A stretch of 64,000 nucleotides of DNA. It comes from Sclerodactyla briareus. Its lineage: Eukaryota > Echinodermata > Holothuroidea > Dendrochirotida > Sclerodactylidae. Below are positions 11,950-24,430 of this stretch, piece after piece (positions within the stretch are counted from its first letter, which is position 1; each line of letters starts with the position of its first letter). A program made the position numbers and the translations under genes. The notes under the pieces are model-generated. The model searched no databases. It had not been told where the DNA came from and saw nothing but the letters and a program-made list of their open reading frames with translations. The DNA lies in the NCBI GenBank assembly GCA_026419785.1, contig JAODTK010000367.1, positions 62,001 to 126,000 on the forward strand. Reading direction: 5' to 3'.

Positions 11950-13835
11950 ATTGCGCCATACTTGTCCAGGGTAATGAGTGACTGGAGAAATGGGCTCCCA
12001 AACTATTCACAACACACGCTAGATTCACCACGTAACTAGCAATACACCAATTCGGCATGCCAAAAGCTTGAAAAACATTGTGGGGCACAATCTATTCATG
12101 GATGACAACACTGCTCAGAAAAAACTCGTCTACTGTCTTGATCCCCCTGGAACCAGCGAGACTGATTACTTCCACACTCGTATTCAGAAGGGGAATGACT
12201 TGTACGACGCGCTTCCCCCTATGGACCGCCCCTCTCCAAAGATGGACATGGATAAAATGACGAATCCAAACTGAAACATTCAGCACATGGTTGCCCAAAA
12301 AACACACCTCTCACAGATATCCTCGGCAAAGTGATAAAGTTACGGGAAGAGAGAGATCTTCTGTCCAGCTTCCTCATCATACAGAAAAGCAGACCAGAAC
12401 ATCGTCTAAGACAAACAGTTGGACACTACGAGCTTTCCGTTATCCAACGCACTCTGTTTGCTACTGAGCCACTCTACTGATCCAAGATACAATTCTACAT
12501 AATGACAGAGCTGAAAACCCGAATAAAATAGTACAACCAGATGGAAATGCTCCAAGCCCACCACGGAAAAAGGTAGCCATCATTGACGCCCTGGCGAATG
12601 CAAGCTCTCAAAATTGGAACCAGGAATAAGGTGTTCGCTGCTCTGACTGATTCTGTTGTCTCCCAGGATTGAGAAAAAGATCGAACCCTTTCCAGAAGGG
12701 AGTGTAGGGTTTTGATAGGTAACGCGACGTCCGAAGACCGCCTCGAAGTGCACGACTAGACTAAGAGGAACCAAGACTGCCCAGTCGAAAATGACAATCC
12801 ACCCAAACAATGGCGGTAACATGTAACCATGAAAAACATATGTCTTCAGGCATAAAGTTTTTCTATCTCTGACCCTTAATTCGGAGAAGCATTACTGAGA
12901 ATACGAATAAATGTTGTTGTGGTCCAAGGGGAACCGAAGCTAAGTCCACAGCACTCCCGTTATCAGAACATATCATCGAGCATGACACCGGAGATGTGGA
13001 CACCCTCATGCCACTCCCTTTTTTGATGTGCTTCATAAATACTTGTCGCGGGAAGTCCACGGTCTTATTCGCCCGGCACATATATATTTAGTTTGGCAAA
13101 CGATAGAACATGAAAGTTTACAGTAGTGAAGTTCGTCAACCACACAACCAACCTCAATGTCAGAGACATCGTAAGAGCCATCGGAAAAACGAAATGCAGA
13201 GGCCTCAGTCAATGGTATACACACTTCTCAGGTGTGCTGGGGTGGCACATTCGCAGTAGCAGAAAGAAAGTGGAATACAGAGATACCTTGATTTAACAAG
13301 ACACGCCCAGTTATGGAAGTTCTTCACAGTCTTGGGAACCACTACTGTGAAAACGGAACTCGTGGATGGCAAGGCTGCCAGGAGACCTGGATCGGTGGAG
13401 GTTTTCTATGTTCTCTATTGTGAGAGATGTGAACCATATCCCAGATGCTAGATGGGAGCTCTTCAGGTGAAGCAAAAGAGGGAGAACAACTGCCAACGAC
13501 AGAGCCGCATTGCTCCTCATATCATTAAGTCAACTACGTATGTGCGCGTGACAAACTCATGTAACACCAGCAAAGGCAGGACCCTCAAGTCAAGTCAAGT
13601 CGTAATAATGGATCGGAAGAAGTTGATGGAACCTTCCACCGGTAGGTTTGCTTGAACTCCCCTGCTTCTCAAGGCTGTTCATGGAGTTGTGAAATGTGGA
13701 AATGCCAAAAAGAAATGCACACCAACGCTTGCTCCTTCAACAAAAAAGAAACCCCAAAACCGATCTGTTGTGCACGCCTCCATGCAAATGCATCGACTGT
13801 GAAAACTGTTGTATTACAGCATGCAGGATGAGTTG
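11950..13835 (+). pseudogene. Decayed copy of a repetitive invertebrate ORF with Cys-rich tail
   Basis: The fragments, in order and in changing frames, match a long ORF family that recurs in many marine-invertebrate genomes and has no established name or function. They are a LIIQKSRPEHRLRQ block followed by GHYELSVIQRTLFA (about 12370-12460), then KVAIIDALA (12570) and LSEHIIEHD with VDTLMPL (about 12955-13010). Next come RDIVRAIGKTKCRGL (13162-13205) and DARWELFR (13445-13470). A VKCGNAKKKCTP segment leads into LLCTPPCKCIDCENC (about 13690-13812). The final Cys pattern is the family's hallmark. There are many stops and frameshifts, so this is not a functional gene. The family link is from memory of the motif order and not from a search. 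Confidence 0.5.
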
Positions 13836-14750
13836 GCGACCAATAATGGAAACGTTATGCTGGTGTGTGGGGCTGGGTTTTCAATAGCAACAAACAATCA
13901 TCCGCTTATTACGTTTCAACTGGTGATGAGATGCTGTACCTACCGTGGAGAGCATTGTGTATAGAATAACCCAATCCGGAGTTCCCGAACTCATTTGTTT
14001 GAGCTGGTCATCCGATTCAGTTCCTTGGGCACAGTCACTCTCCGAAATCAATGTGCGTCGTCAAGTAAACAGAATATTATACCGGTTGCACTTCATACAA
14101 TCATGGACATAAAACTACGTACATATTTAACCTATAACTCATACCTACTCCGGGGTTTACCATCATGTATAGGTAGCCTATACGGTTTATTATATATGCG
14201 GCTGTCATATATTGCAATAACATAATTGAATTGGGGTTCCAACAGTGGGTTTGGGTTTATTCTCCTCTTGACAATGATTGCCCTTCCCCTCCAACTGTTA
14301 ATGGCCGCTATCCCATTTTGCATGAAATATTAATTGGCACCGCTGGGTAGTTGAAAACACATCCCCCCGTTAGTGTACCTAAACATAAGTTCAGCTACGC
14401 AAATTATGTTATTATACCAGTGGCCAGCTGATGGATCACATGTTTCGGTTATGGAAATCTGGAAAGGAATTATGGGATTCAACCCCTCGTCATTGTTTCA
14501 GAAGCAATTGAGACATTCACGGTTCACCTTGTAATAAAATATGTCGATACGGCGGTGAGCTGCTGAAACCGCCGCCGCTGTAGAATTTTTGCGTAATCAC
14601 TAACACTTATTCGATCCCTAATCTGATCCCTGATCCGAGAGAAAGGCTGATTTAGTTTCTAAAAGTAAAATCAAGAATCGCACGCCCTGTCCCAAAAAGT
14701 AAGCATCAACTTAAAGAGCTGTCGCACAGCTTTGAGATCGGGATGTTTCG
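13836..14750. other. No gene recognised
   Basis: An imperfect GGCGGT...ACCGCCGCC inverted pair occurs at about 14551-14576. Nothing else recognised. Confidence 0.35.
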
Positions 14751-14754
14751 CTGA

Positions 14755-14960
14755 TTTTTTTTACGACAACGGCGGCCATTTTCACATTCAAGATGGCCGC
14801 CATGTAGTCTGGGTATTGGTGATATTAACATTATATCCTCACGGTTACGAACAGCTTATGTTAGTCCTGATATCAGTATGTAGGTGCTATAACGAGAGAG
14901 TTATTATCATTTTTCTTCGTTGAAGGATGGCGGCCATTTGATTCCAAATGGCGCCACACT
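14755..14960. repeat. GGCGGCCAT-type dispersed repeat, two palindromes
   Basis: GGCGGCCATTTTCACATTCA followed by AGATGGCCGCC (14771-14801), and ATGGCGGCCATTTG followed by ATTCCAAATGGCGCCA (14927-14956). CAAGATGGCCGCCAT resembles the core of YY1 binding sites, which may or may not be meaningful. Confidence 0.65.
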
Positions 14961-16915
14961 ATGTCGAAAAATCGAACCCCAATATTTGAATTCAGCATAT
15001 TTGAAATAGCCGAAAATGTAATAAATCCATTTAGAGGCCAGCCTATCTCGAAAAATTACACACACATAACACCCCTACTATTAACACCGTGGTGTCGATC
15101 TGGTGAACTATATAATTATTGCAGCCATCCCTATTCCCTGCAATCATCTAAATGTGCAGTATCCGTTCAAAGTAATAAAAGACTCGCTCCCCCCGTCTAA
15201 TTCAATATTCTAACTATATTAAATTAATTGCTCAGAGAGGCATTGTCGTCTTGTGGCACCTCTGAATAAGCTGCGGCCGGCCGTATGCATGACGTCATCA
15301 CCCTCTTTTAGTTTGCACATTAACATGCTCATATGATTGCTAGCTTCGACCTCTGATTTTCCTTCAAGTTGACATTGGACCTGACCACAAACAATAGGAG
15401 CATTTCACTTCACAACAGCATCATTTCCAGTTAGAGTCCTGTGTCCATTGCCTCTTGACTTCGGGTAACCTCAGACCTTCATGAATCATTCAATCTGGCC
15501 CTTAGGAGAAGCTTGCCTTTTCGAACCAAATGGTAAAAAATGACCATCAGATGACCTTCACAATCCTCGAAAAACACCCTGTATGTATCATTGGTCAGCA
15601 TTATTATCCCCATCTCACCACAGTCATCAGAATTTGAGTGAGGGATCAATTGTGTGTTATATCATATAATGGGCCATCAATTAATAGGCACCTTTTAAAT
15701 AACCAAATTACTGATCACCCAAAGGTACGTACAATGTTGGAGCATTAGGATGACCTTAGATCAGCAATGTGCACCAACATTCATGCGTAGGAGGAGCATT
15801 GGCGTGATTTCCAACAATCATCATCCACATCAAGACCCTAGGGTCCACCCCAGGTTTGGAACCGAATTCCTGAATACCCAGATTCCCTCCTTCACTTGAA
15901 TGATACTCGTGACCATTTTTCCCCCTCATGATCCATCAAAAACTGTAGTGAGGAAAGCACAAAAATCTGAAAAAATTGTGACAGATAAATTATAAATTAT
16001 ACAGATCATCTGGTCACATAGGCTCCAGCCCCCAGTCCCCTGCGAGGTGAGCCTGAAAAATGGTAATAAGGGATCCTGTAGCCCTATTAAGTTTTTTTAT
16101 TTTTTTATGAACATTCTTGCCAGCCTGGTGGTTGCGTCATCAGGGTCAGTAGTTACTGGAATGTGGCCACTATTGTTTGGAACGTGGGGGGGTGCGGGCA
16201 TCTTCTGTAGGCAAGTGGCGACCAAGGCCAATGGTGCTTCCGTTTGGCCAGAGCACTGTTCGATTATTCTGCTCTAAAAGAAAGAAAGCACAAGAAAAGC
16301 GTTAACACCAGTGCAACAGCCTGTCACAAAGTTGCCTTCGAATCAGAGTCGTACTAATCTTCTTTGGAAAAGATGTCTATTCGCACAGTGTTCAAGTTCC
16401 TGAATTCTTCAGCAAACAGAGAGCACTGGCTGGGGCCAACACTCTGGAGGGCAACTACCCTAGTCCTCCCTACTTGCAATATATACATTTAATTAATTAT
16501 CCTACAACCCTGGCTCCTACAAACCCCTAACACTGTTAATGTCATTTCATACTGGGTATGCTTACGGATTATGCAGTCGAAGCCACTACAATCAGCAAAT
16601 TCAACAGGAATATCAAGAGGAATATCGAAAATGATGCCTAATCTAAGGAACACACTGCATGATCTCAGAATACGTACATAGGCCTAACCCAGCCGAGATT
16701 AGATGGCTTGGATTTACCGATTTGGGGTTCACTGATAGGCCGAGACAATCAATACGCGACAAACATACAGGTCACACCCAAAGTTACAGAGGCCTGATGT
16801 TATATGCCCCGCTGTACAACACTACATTGTAAATATTAATACTAATATATGGACAAGTACTCAGGCTATGACTCCAGTACGGAGATCTGTCCCATTCAGT
16901 CACATAAATATACCA
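14961..16915. other. No gene recognised
   Basis: Stretches with repeated TGACCTT and ACCTTCA phrases (15340-16030) look like old repeat sequence. The 76-codon frame at 16047-16277 has no recognised domain. Confidence 0.35.
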
Positions 16916-16919
16916 TTTT

Positions 16920-17856
16920 TGATTCCTTGACGAAGTCGGAGGAATCTATGCAGTCTGGCCGTATGTGTGTGTGTATGTGTTTGACCCCTGGCTTGTGAAA
17001 GAGCATAACTCGGAACCCACCTGGATGGATGAAGCTCATACGTAGTTTGGGCTCCCCATGATGTGTACATTAACCCTATTGTTTTGGGGTCAGGTCAGAG
17101 GTTATCTGAGGTCACCAGAGGTCAAAGTCCGAAAACCTTGTGAGCATGAAGCTCAGAATGGCCGGTCTGATCAGGTTGAAATTTGGTGTATAGCTTTCTT
17201 TTGGGGAGTACAGGAACCTATGTTTTGGTATAGGTCGGGGAGAATTTTGGTCAAAAATTTGTGAAAGTCAATATTTTGGCCAATTTTGTTTGTGACACGA
17301 TAACTCGACCCCACCTGATGGATGAAGCTCAGACTTAGTATATTGGCTCCCCAGATGTGTACATTAACCCTATTGTTTTGGGGTCAGGTCAGAGGTTATC
17401 TGAGGTCACCAGAGGTCAAAGTCCGAAAACCTTGTGAGCATGAAGCTCAGAATGGCCGGTCTGATCAGGTTGAAATTTGGTGTATAGCTTTCTTTTGGGG
17501 AGTACGGAACCCTAATGTGTTTGGTATAGGTCGGGGAGAATTTTGGTCAAAAATTTGTGAAAGTCAATATTTTGGCCAATTTTGGTTTGTGAACACGATA
17601 ACTCGACCCCACCTAGACGGATGAGCTCATACTTGGGTAGGTGTGTTCCCCATGGTGAGTACATGAACCCTATTGTTCGTTTTTCGGGAAAAGCTCGAAA
17701 TTTAGTGTGTAGCTTTCTCATCAAGAGTACAGGAACCTATTGGTTGGTTGGAAAAATGGGAAATTTGTCAGACGTCATGTTGCCCTAAATGAGCTAGTAC
17801 AATCTCCCTTTTGTCCCGTGCCTGGCTATAGGTTGTCAGAAAGAATCAAGGAATCA
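16920..17856. mobile_element. AGGTCA-family element with inverted ends and tandem internal units
   Basis: TGATTCCTTGA (16920-16930) and TCAAGGAATCA (17846-17856) are perfect 11-bp inverted ends. A (TG)n-rich stretch follows the left end. Internally a unit of about 295 bp repeats 2.7 times: the phrase starting GTGTACATTAACCC falls at 17063, 17357 and 17657. Each full unit carries three AGGTCA hexamers. No protein is encoded. Boundaries at the inverted ends are an inference supported by the related copy at 50358-51168. Confidence 0.65.
17063..17656. repeat. Tandem units, periods of 294 and 300 bp
   Basis: The two complete units agree over long stretches without change, for example GGTCAGAGGTTATCTGAGGT. 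They differ mostly by one-base insertions and deletions. Confidence 0.9.
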
Positions 17857-17879
17857 CTAAGCCTTTTGGCTTTCTGGTT

Positions 17880-20800
17880 ATGAGTAAAATGACTATAATC
17901 CGATTTAGGCGTGTGAGATTCCTTTTCCGTTCGCATTGAATTCTATAATTCGTTATCCGCAATTGATAAATATCAGCACGCCTCATTAATATGATATTTA
18001 TCCAAGTTATTCACGAATCGTGAAATAACGACGAACATGAAACTTCCGGCAGAGGGGTCACCCCCCCATTGGCTGATCACGATTCGGTTGGCCGATTGGA
18101 GTCCGACGTGTTAGACTCTGATCAGATCGGACGAGAAAAGATGAGTGGTAACATTGGCCGATTTCTTCAACGATTCCTGTCCCAGTCGACCGACTCATGA
18201 TCGGGCCAAAGAATCGGGCAGTGTGACCACGGCTTACTCTGACCAGCTGCCTGTTCTTCACAAATGTTGATTCACAAAGGTTATTTATGGAAAAATGAAC
18301 AGATACGAGAGCCTTTGTTGCAGGCTGGCCATGTGACCCAGATCAGCAGGGGCGTCGATGCGTTTCGAAAAGTGGGAGGGGGATGCAATTTACTATCTAA
18401 GCGGAGAGCTACCATGGTGGCGCGTACGGTCAGAGGAATTTCTGCTTTATACCTCTCAGATCGCCGGAAGTGGCACTTGCCGGGTCCAATTGCAAACATT
18501 TGAATATGCAATTTTAGTGAAAGAAAAATCTTGGAAAGTTGTCACTTACAGTATATATGCAGATAAATAGGCAACATAGCATCTAAAGACTCTTCATAGT
18601 TTTAGTGAAACAATATGTAAGGAAGTGACTACAAACCAATTAAATACCAAGAACTCACTGCAAGTTTACAATTCACGATAACAAGTGGAGTTGGAACCCA
18701 ACCCCCTTCATTTTAGCTACCAATATCTGACCGGCAAAATGACAATGTGAATTAATGTACACAACAATCGTTGTGACTGCGGGGGGGGGGGGGGGGTCGG
18801 ATGATGTTGTCGGGTATCGATTCGAATATTCTGGGTGTACATTTCACTTTTGCTTCACCCTGCTCGTATTTCTACCATCATTCGCACGAATTATGGTCAC
18901 TTGCACTACTCAAGTTCTCGATCTCAACTTGGAATGTACTGCCTCGGCTACCTGTGATAATGGGTTTGCCCTAACTTGGCTTCTAATTATGCCACCTGAT
19001 TGTACTGTCTGACCATATTGGGCACGAACTTTGACGCAATTTTAGGGAAATATTCATCTTTTTTAATAGGATTCACCAAGGATGTGTGAAAAGTTTTAAT
19101 GAATAGAGGTATGCGGTGTACCAGCTAGGGTTGAAATGTAAGCTGTGTAATGCCTCCAACCCGAAGGACCTTGTTGGAAGTTGAGCACACCGTCACATAT
19201 TTATATCAAATATAAAGTCATCACACAATCATGGGTGCCCACATCGTCAACAGAAACTGAATCCAAATATGTACTTTTTACTATGACTATATGAACACTT
19301 TGCGCCTATGCACGGCAGGCGCTTCTGTAGAGGCAGTATTTTTTTTTTCGGGGGGGGGGGGTGGGACGTGGGGATGGGGTATGGGGTATGGCGCGACCAT
19401 CTGAGCGGCGCGACATCATCTGCTGGCGCGGATCGTCAAAATTATATTGTTTGGGGAGGGGGCTTGGGACATTAGGAGCAGAAAGGGGCAAAGGCCGTGA
19501 CGCTACGTAATTTGGTTGAGTTTAAAGGACAACTGTAGGCTGTCATGTCATGGAAGTCATGTGTTTCAATGTTTCATTTTGTTGAATAAGTCAACATTCA
19601 AAAGTAGTTCTGTTGTCTTTCTGCCAAAGTAAGTAACCATCAACAACACTGGTATCCATACACTAAAGGCAATAAATCTTCCATAGGATAATTGCATTCG
19701 AAGTGAAAATAATATTGGAAATTAAATAGAAACAAAGATTGTTTGTGAATGTGGGAGTATTATGAAACAGTTATATTACATGATGGGAGCTTTGCCGCTG
19801 TGCGCAATACACATGCACAAACTTCGAAGGATGACAATTCCGTAAGGGAAAAGTCGTATGAACTTGGATTTGTGTGACTGACGCATTCCAACCTCTGTAT
19901 AAGTCATCCTGCAGTTGTCCTCTAAAAGACTAATTATTTGAATATGGGACTTTGATTGGCCACACTTCTAAGCAATTGGATCGATCAAGCGAGGACATGA
20001 TGAATGTAGGAGTTTGTAGAACAAAATGCGTTTTCCGAAACGGATAGTAGAATGGGGCATCTCAGGTGACTCGGCGCGTCGCCGTCGTAATGCAAATTGT
20101 TACTTCGGGTATTTGAATAACGTATGTGAAATGCTGTTCAAGATGGAGTCCAGCTAAGTAAATAGTTTTTTTAAAAATAATACAAAAATCTGAATCACAT
20201 GTAGTAAAATTTGAAGTCAGCTATGAATTAACTCATAGTAGTCACATAGGTTTTACAGGGTGAAAAATTCACCTGCTCATACATGCGGAAAAAACGCAAC
20301 CGCGAGTGAAAATTGTTTTGGCTTATTACAACACAGGCGACTAAAGCGAAAAAATCTGAACCGTCACGGTACATGGATTGGAAGTGCATGACATGCATAA
20401 ATGTCATCTTGAGAGTGGTGGGCGACTCATTTTTTGGCGAAAACCTCTCCTGGGCTCACGATGGAAGTCAATCCGCGTGTGTAAGTCAATGGCGCGGTTA
20501 TTTGTGGAGGTCATCTGCAATTCAGCTAAAATGCCTGTGACTGATATTCAGGACACTGTGAATAGTTTATTTGTGATGTCGGCCTATGCCCATTCCTAGT
20601 CGAAGATTAGTGGAGAACCAATTCCAGAAGTGAAAACTCAATAAACACAAGCAAGGAAACACATGTAGGCCTAAGTCGTAGGAGGATTTTTTCGTACAAA
20701 TACTGTAAAGTTGTCAGTTTCTTGCATTTCACAGGCGGAACGTTAATCCCATACAAGGTCATGGCCCATCATGTTGCTGTTGCTTTTTCGCTGCAATGTC

Positions 20801-22310
20801 GGCGCCCAAATGGGGCTAGTATCGAATGCAGGCATGTCTAATTGTATTTTACGCTTTCGACTGGAAAAAGATATGCGGATCCATTTCAGTACGGCGATCT
20901 TGAGTGTTTTGTTCCTTACTGCACCGTCGTTTTCCCATTATCAAACAACAAGAGAATGTCCTTCACTTAAGAGAACAACGAGCGTCCAGCTACTCACAAC
21001 AGAGTAATTTTGTTATGGCTCACGGCACTCAGGGGGCCACATTTCAACCGATACCGATCCAAAAGCATTGGAAGTGTTGGCTCGGAAACGAGCAAATAAA
21101 GAAGCACTTCAGGTGATGTGCGGCGGCTGAGTTGTCCACGAGGAAGTATACGGGGTTGTTCAGTAATTCTTGAGGTCCCCCCAGAGAATGTGATTAGGCA
21201 TAGACAAATATTGTTGAAGTGTTTTTCCCCACGAACCATAGTTGTCAATGATCTTTCTTCTCATCTTCTCATCGCCTGGTACCGACAAGTAACCATGCGT
21301 GTACAAGATGCTAACTAATGATTTACATGCTTATAGCGGATGTGCTTTTTGTTCGACTGATACATGTTATGCCGAGTACAACAAATACCTGATCATAAAT
21401 ATGTAACGCAACAAATCACGTTTGGTGGGATGTCATTTAACAGTTGGCCTTCACAAATATCGGAGTGTGAGGGAATGGGCAGTTATCTTCACAGGCTGGT
21501 ATTTTAGTAACAACAATCAATGATCTAATCTCAGTGACCAAAAAATATAAGAATGAATAAATTTATTCGATACAATTTATATAAACAGTCAATCACAGCT
21601 AGCTTTGTAAAATCGGTTATAACAGGGACTACTGTAGTAGCTGTAGCAGGATGCCTATAGTAGCGACACCACCACGAGAAGACTAACGTATACAGTGGTA
21701 TGCTTCAAGTGACTGTAAAGAGACATGTGGTGGTAAGAGAATTCCGCCTCGCATTGATTATTCTCTTCGTCATTAGGATTGTGATTAGAACGTCGATCCT
21801 GACGAGAAGGTTCGTCATTCATCTAGAATCGATTCTGACATGTAAATCCCGTTCATCGCCACGGTATGTTCGCTATGAGGACTACGTGAGAAGAAATATT
21901 CGATACGATTGTGAACATGTAGAAGCGTCAATGTCCTTTATCCCGAACACAGCTACTGTAGCATGGCTGACATTGATACTACGTAAATGTTCTATCCGAT
22001 AGTTTGGCCCTATACTTCATCGAATTATTGAATAGAGGTCTATGACGACGAAATATGAACATTCATATTCTGCTTTGGAATCGATCTAGGTGCATGTGGA
22101 AGAATGCTGCTTATGTTACACTCTTTCGTTTTGATTAAAACTGTCATTGATATAATCCAACAGCAAAGCTGGAAATTTATATTTGAATCTCATGACTATG
22201 TCATCATAGCTTGTTCAGCTGCATGTTTCTTCTAGAGCTAGGAGGAGGATCACCTGTACACCACTCACAGCGCTTAGAGGCTTTAGCACCAGGCGCATAT
22301 CAAGCTCTCA
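17880..22310. other. No gene recognised
   Basis: This stretch holds a G16 run (18781-18796) and a T10G12-like run near 19339-19361. It also holds the inverse partner of the 7.85-kb motif at about 18213-18233. The frame starting MSAPKWG at about 20803, and its neighbours, has protein-like composition but no family could be assigned. Confidence 0.35.
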
Positions 22311-22313
22311 TTA

Positions 22314-22376
22314 TTTATATATATATATATATCTATATATATATATATCTATATATATATATATATTATATATATA

Positions 22377-22418
<42 letters not shown>

Positions 22419-22450
22419 TATTTTTTTTTTATTTTTTTTTTATTTTTTTT
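22314..22450. repeat. (TA)n followed by (T8-10 A)n
   Basis: About 95 bp of TA repeats with a few CTA interruptions pass into runs of eight to ten T separated by single A bases. Confidence 0.95.
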
Positions 22451-23320
22451 ATCTAGGATTTACCTAAAATTTGTGGAATCAATGAACGTGAGACAAGGTT
22501 TGTTTATGGATGAATGAATAGATTCAATGTAGATGTAAATACAACCTCTACTAGAATGTTTTCCAAATATTGAAAGTAGTATTATTCAAATTAGGAAAGA
22601 TATGTTTCCTACGAAACATTCGCATTTACAATGATGGGAGGGTGGCGGTCAGAGGATGTGAGAGATCGTTAAAGTCTGGACCCGGTTTCAAAAGTTAATA
22701 ACACCAAATAGGGAAGTAAGAAGGAAGTAGCACGACACACACTGGAATGGCACTATCTTGAACAGGCTAGGATAGGTTGTTCATGTTGCTAAATGAAAAT
22801 GTGGTTTTTAAAGGTTTTTCTCTCAAATAAGTTGATGGCTGGTACGGGGTGATATCCGAGAATACTGGAGATGACGTTTCTCGAATTCGTGCTTGACTTC
22901 GGATTGTCCTCGAACATGGATGACTGAGGAAAGATCTAATGTGTATTTTAAAGATTTGAGATGCAGCGGTGGAAGAGTCAAACCTTGAAAAAAATGTCAG
23001 AGAACATGCCAATGGGGAATACAAATAAGAAGATTCCAAGGTGCGGTAATTATACAATTCAAAGCTGTGAGAAGGTTACACTCTACAAAAAGAGATGCAG
23101 TGTTTGTTAGGATTTGACGGGGCATTGGAAATATTAGGTATTAACGTTTGTGCAGGCATGCAAGCCGCAGAGTTAATGTATGTTCGCCCTGAGCGTCCCA
23201 CACAGTAACATACGCTAAATTTCAAAATTGGGGAGCAAAACTGGATTCTTTAGTGTGAGAAGGCGAATTTTAATTTCCATTTGATGCACGAATTTACTCA
23301 TGCCTTCGGAACTCTATTAT
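22451..23320. other. No gene recognised
   Basis: The 96-codon minus-strand frame at 22767-23057 has no recognisable domain. Confidence 0.35.
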
Positions 23321-23324
23321 ACGT

Positions 23325-23625
23325 GAAGCGTTCCCGAAGAAACTAGTTTTGTTCTCCAGTAAATCATGATAATGATTCTCACGATAACTGTTCAACTAAC
23401 TGTTCGACACTCCGCACCGCATATGTAATCAGGTTCTGCAGACGAATGTTATGAAAAATTCTCTTATACTACTCTCATTACTGTGAAGCTTGTTCCCCGT
23501 TGAAACTTGGTTGTTCCCGAGTAAACATACTGGATAATGATTGTCAACGATAACTGTTAAACTAACTGTCGACACTCCGCATCGCCATATGCAACAGTTT
23601 CTGCAGAAGAAAAATGTATGAAACG
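23325..23625. repeat. Tandem duplication, 167-bp spacing
   Basis: CGATAACTGTT, AACTAACTGT, CGACACTCCGCA and TTTCTGCAGA-like phrases occur in the same order in both halves, with CGATAACTG at 23382 and 23549. Confidence 0.75.
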
Positions 23626-24117
23626 ATAGTAACATATGCTTCGAGTATCCTGTAAAGGGGGGGTAGTAGATGTTATTTCGTATCTGTGACCATTTGAAAA
23701 ATCATAGTATACCAACTAAGTTAGAGCAGCCAGTAAATAAAATGGGAATGGTTTTCGGGAGGGATTCGATTCGAGTGAATAGTTGATGATTGATTTGTAT
23801 AAATATGCCCAAAACTAAACACTCCAAAATATTTAGTATTTTAGGAGTTTGGGGCTACTGACCTTGAAATGGGGAATATACTTCAATGACGTGTGAAACA
23901 AAATTTAGCAACGGAAAGAACTATGTTAACGAATGACTATAATATCGTAAACATACTTCATGATTCATACCTCAACATGTCATAAAATCACTTGGTTTCA
24001 CGTGCTCGATGTTAGACTACGTATTACAGTCTGAAGGTTTACTCTTTATGCATCCGTTTACTGATTTTGCCCCATTTCTAATAAGAATAATTAATAATAA
24101 TGTAATAATCAATGAAT

Positions 24118-24430
24118 ATAATAATAATAATAATAATAATAATCATAAAAATAATAATAATAAGAAAATAAAATAAAATACTTTGGATTCAATAGCGCCT
24201 TACATAGAAATATCACAAAGCGCTTACAAGAGTATATACAATCAACTATGAGCAGAAAGTAGGTTTTCAGTTATCTTTTAAAGGAGTCAACAAGTCACTG
24301 CATTAGAAGTATACAAATGTTCCAAATCACTGGAGCAGCGGACAGAAATAGGCTGTAATCCCCGTGGTAAGAAGTACGAGATCATGCAGTAATATTCCCA
24401 ACAATTGTTAGAAAATTGTCTGCACTGTCA
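24118..24430 (-). mobile_element. CR1/L2-like LINE, 3' tail (5'-truncated)
   Basis: On the minus strand the end of the RT ORF is readable as SAAPVIWN and VDSFKR-LKTY in disrupted frames. A tail of (TTA)n at 24118-24180 follows, a normal ending for this class. Its sequence matches 43247-43430 closely. It breaks off near 24425, where the match to the other copy stops. Confidence 0.6.

Noticed and set aside
17058..17788. Plus- and minus-strand frames of 68-100 codons inside the 17-kb element
   Set aside because: The same peptide recurs because the DNA is a tandem repeat, both strands are open, and no protein family is suggested.
20803..21116. Possible THAP or zinc-finger transposase start (MSAPKWG...)
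   Set aside because: The Cys/His pattern required for either domain could not be traced in any frame.
22211..22456. 81-codon frame over the TA/T-rich tract
   Set aside because: Product is repeat translation (YIYI, FFFF).
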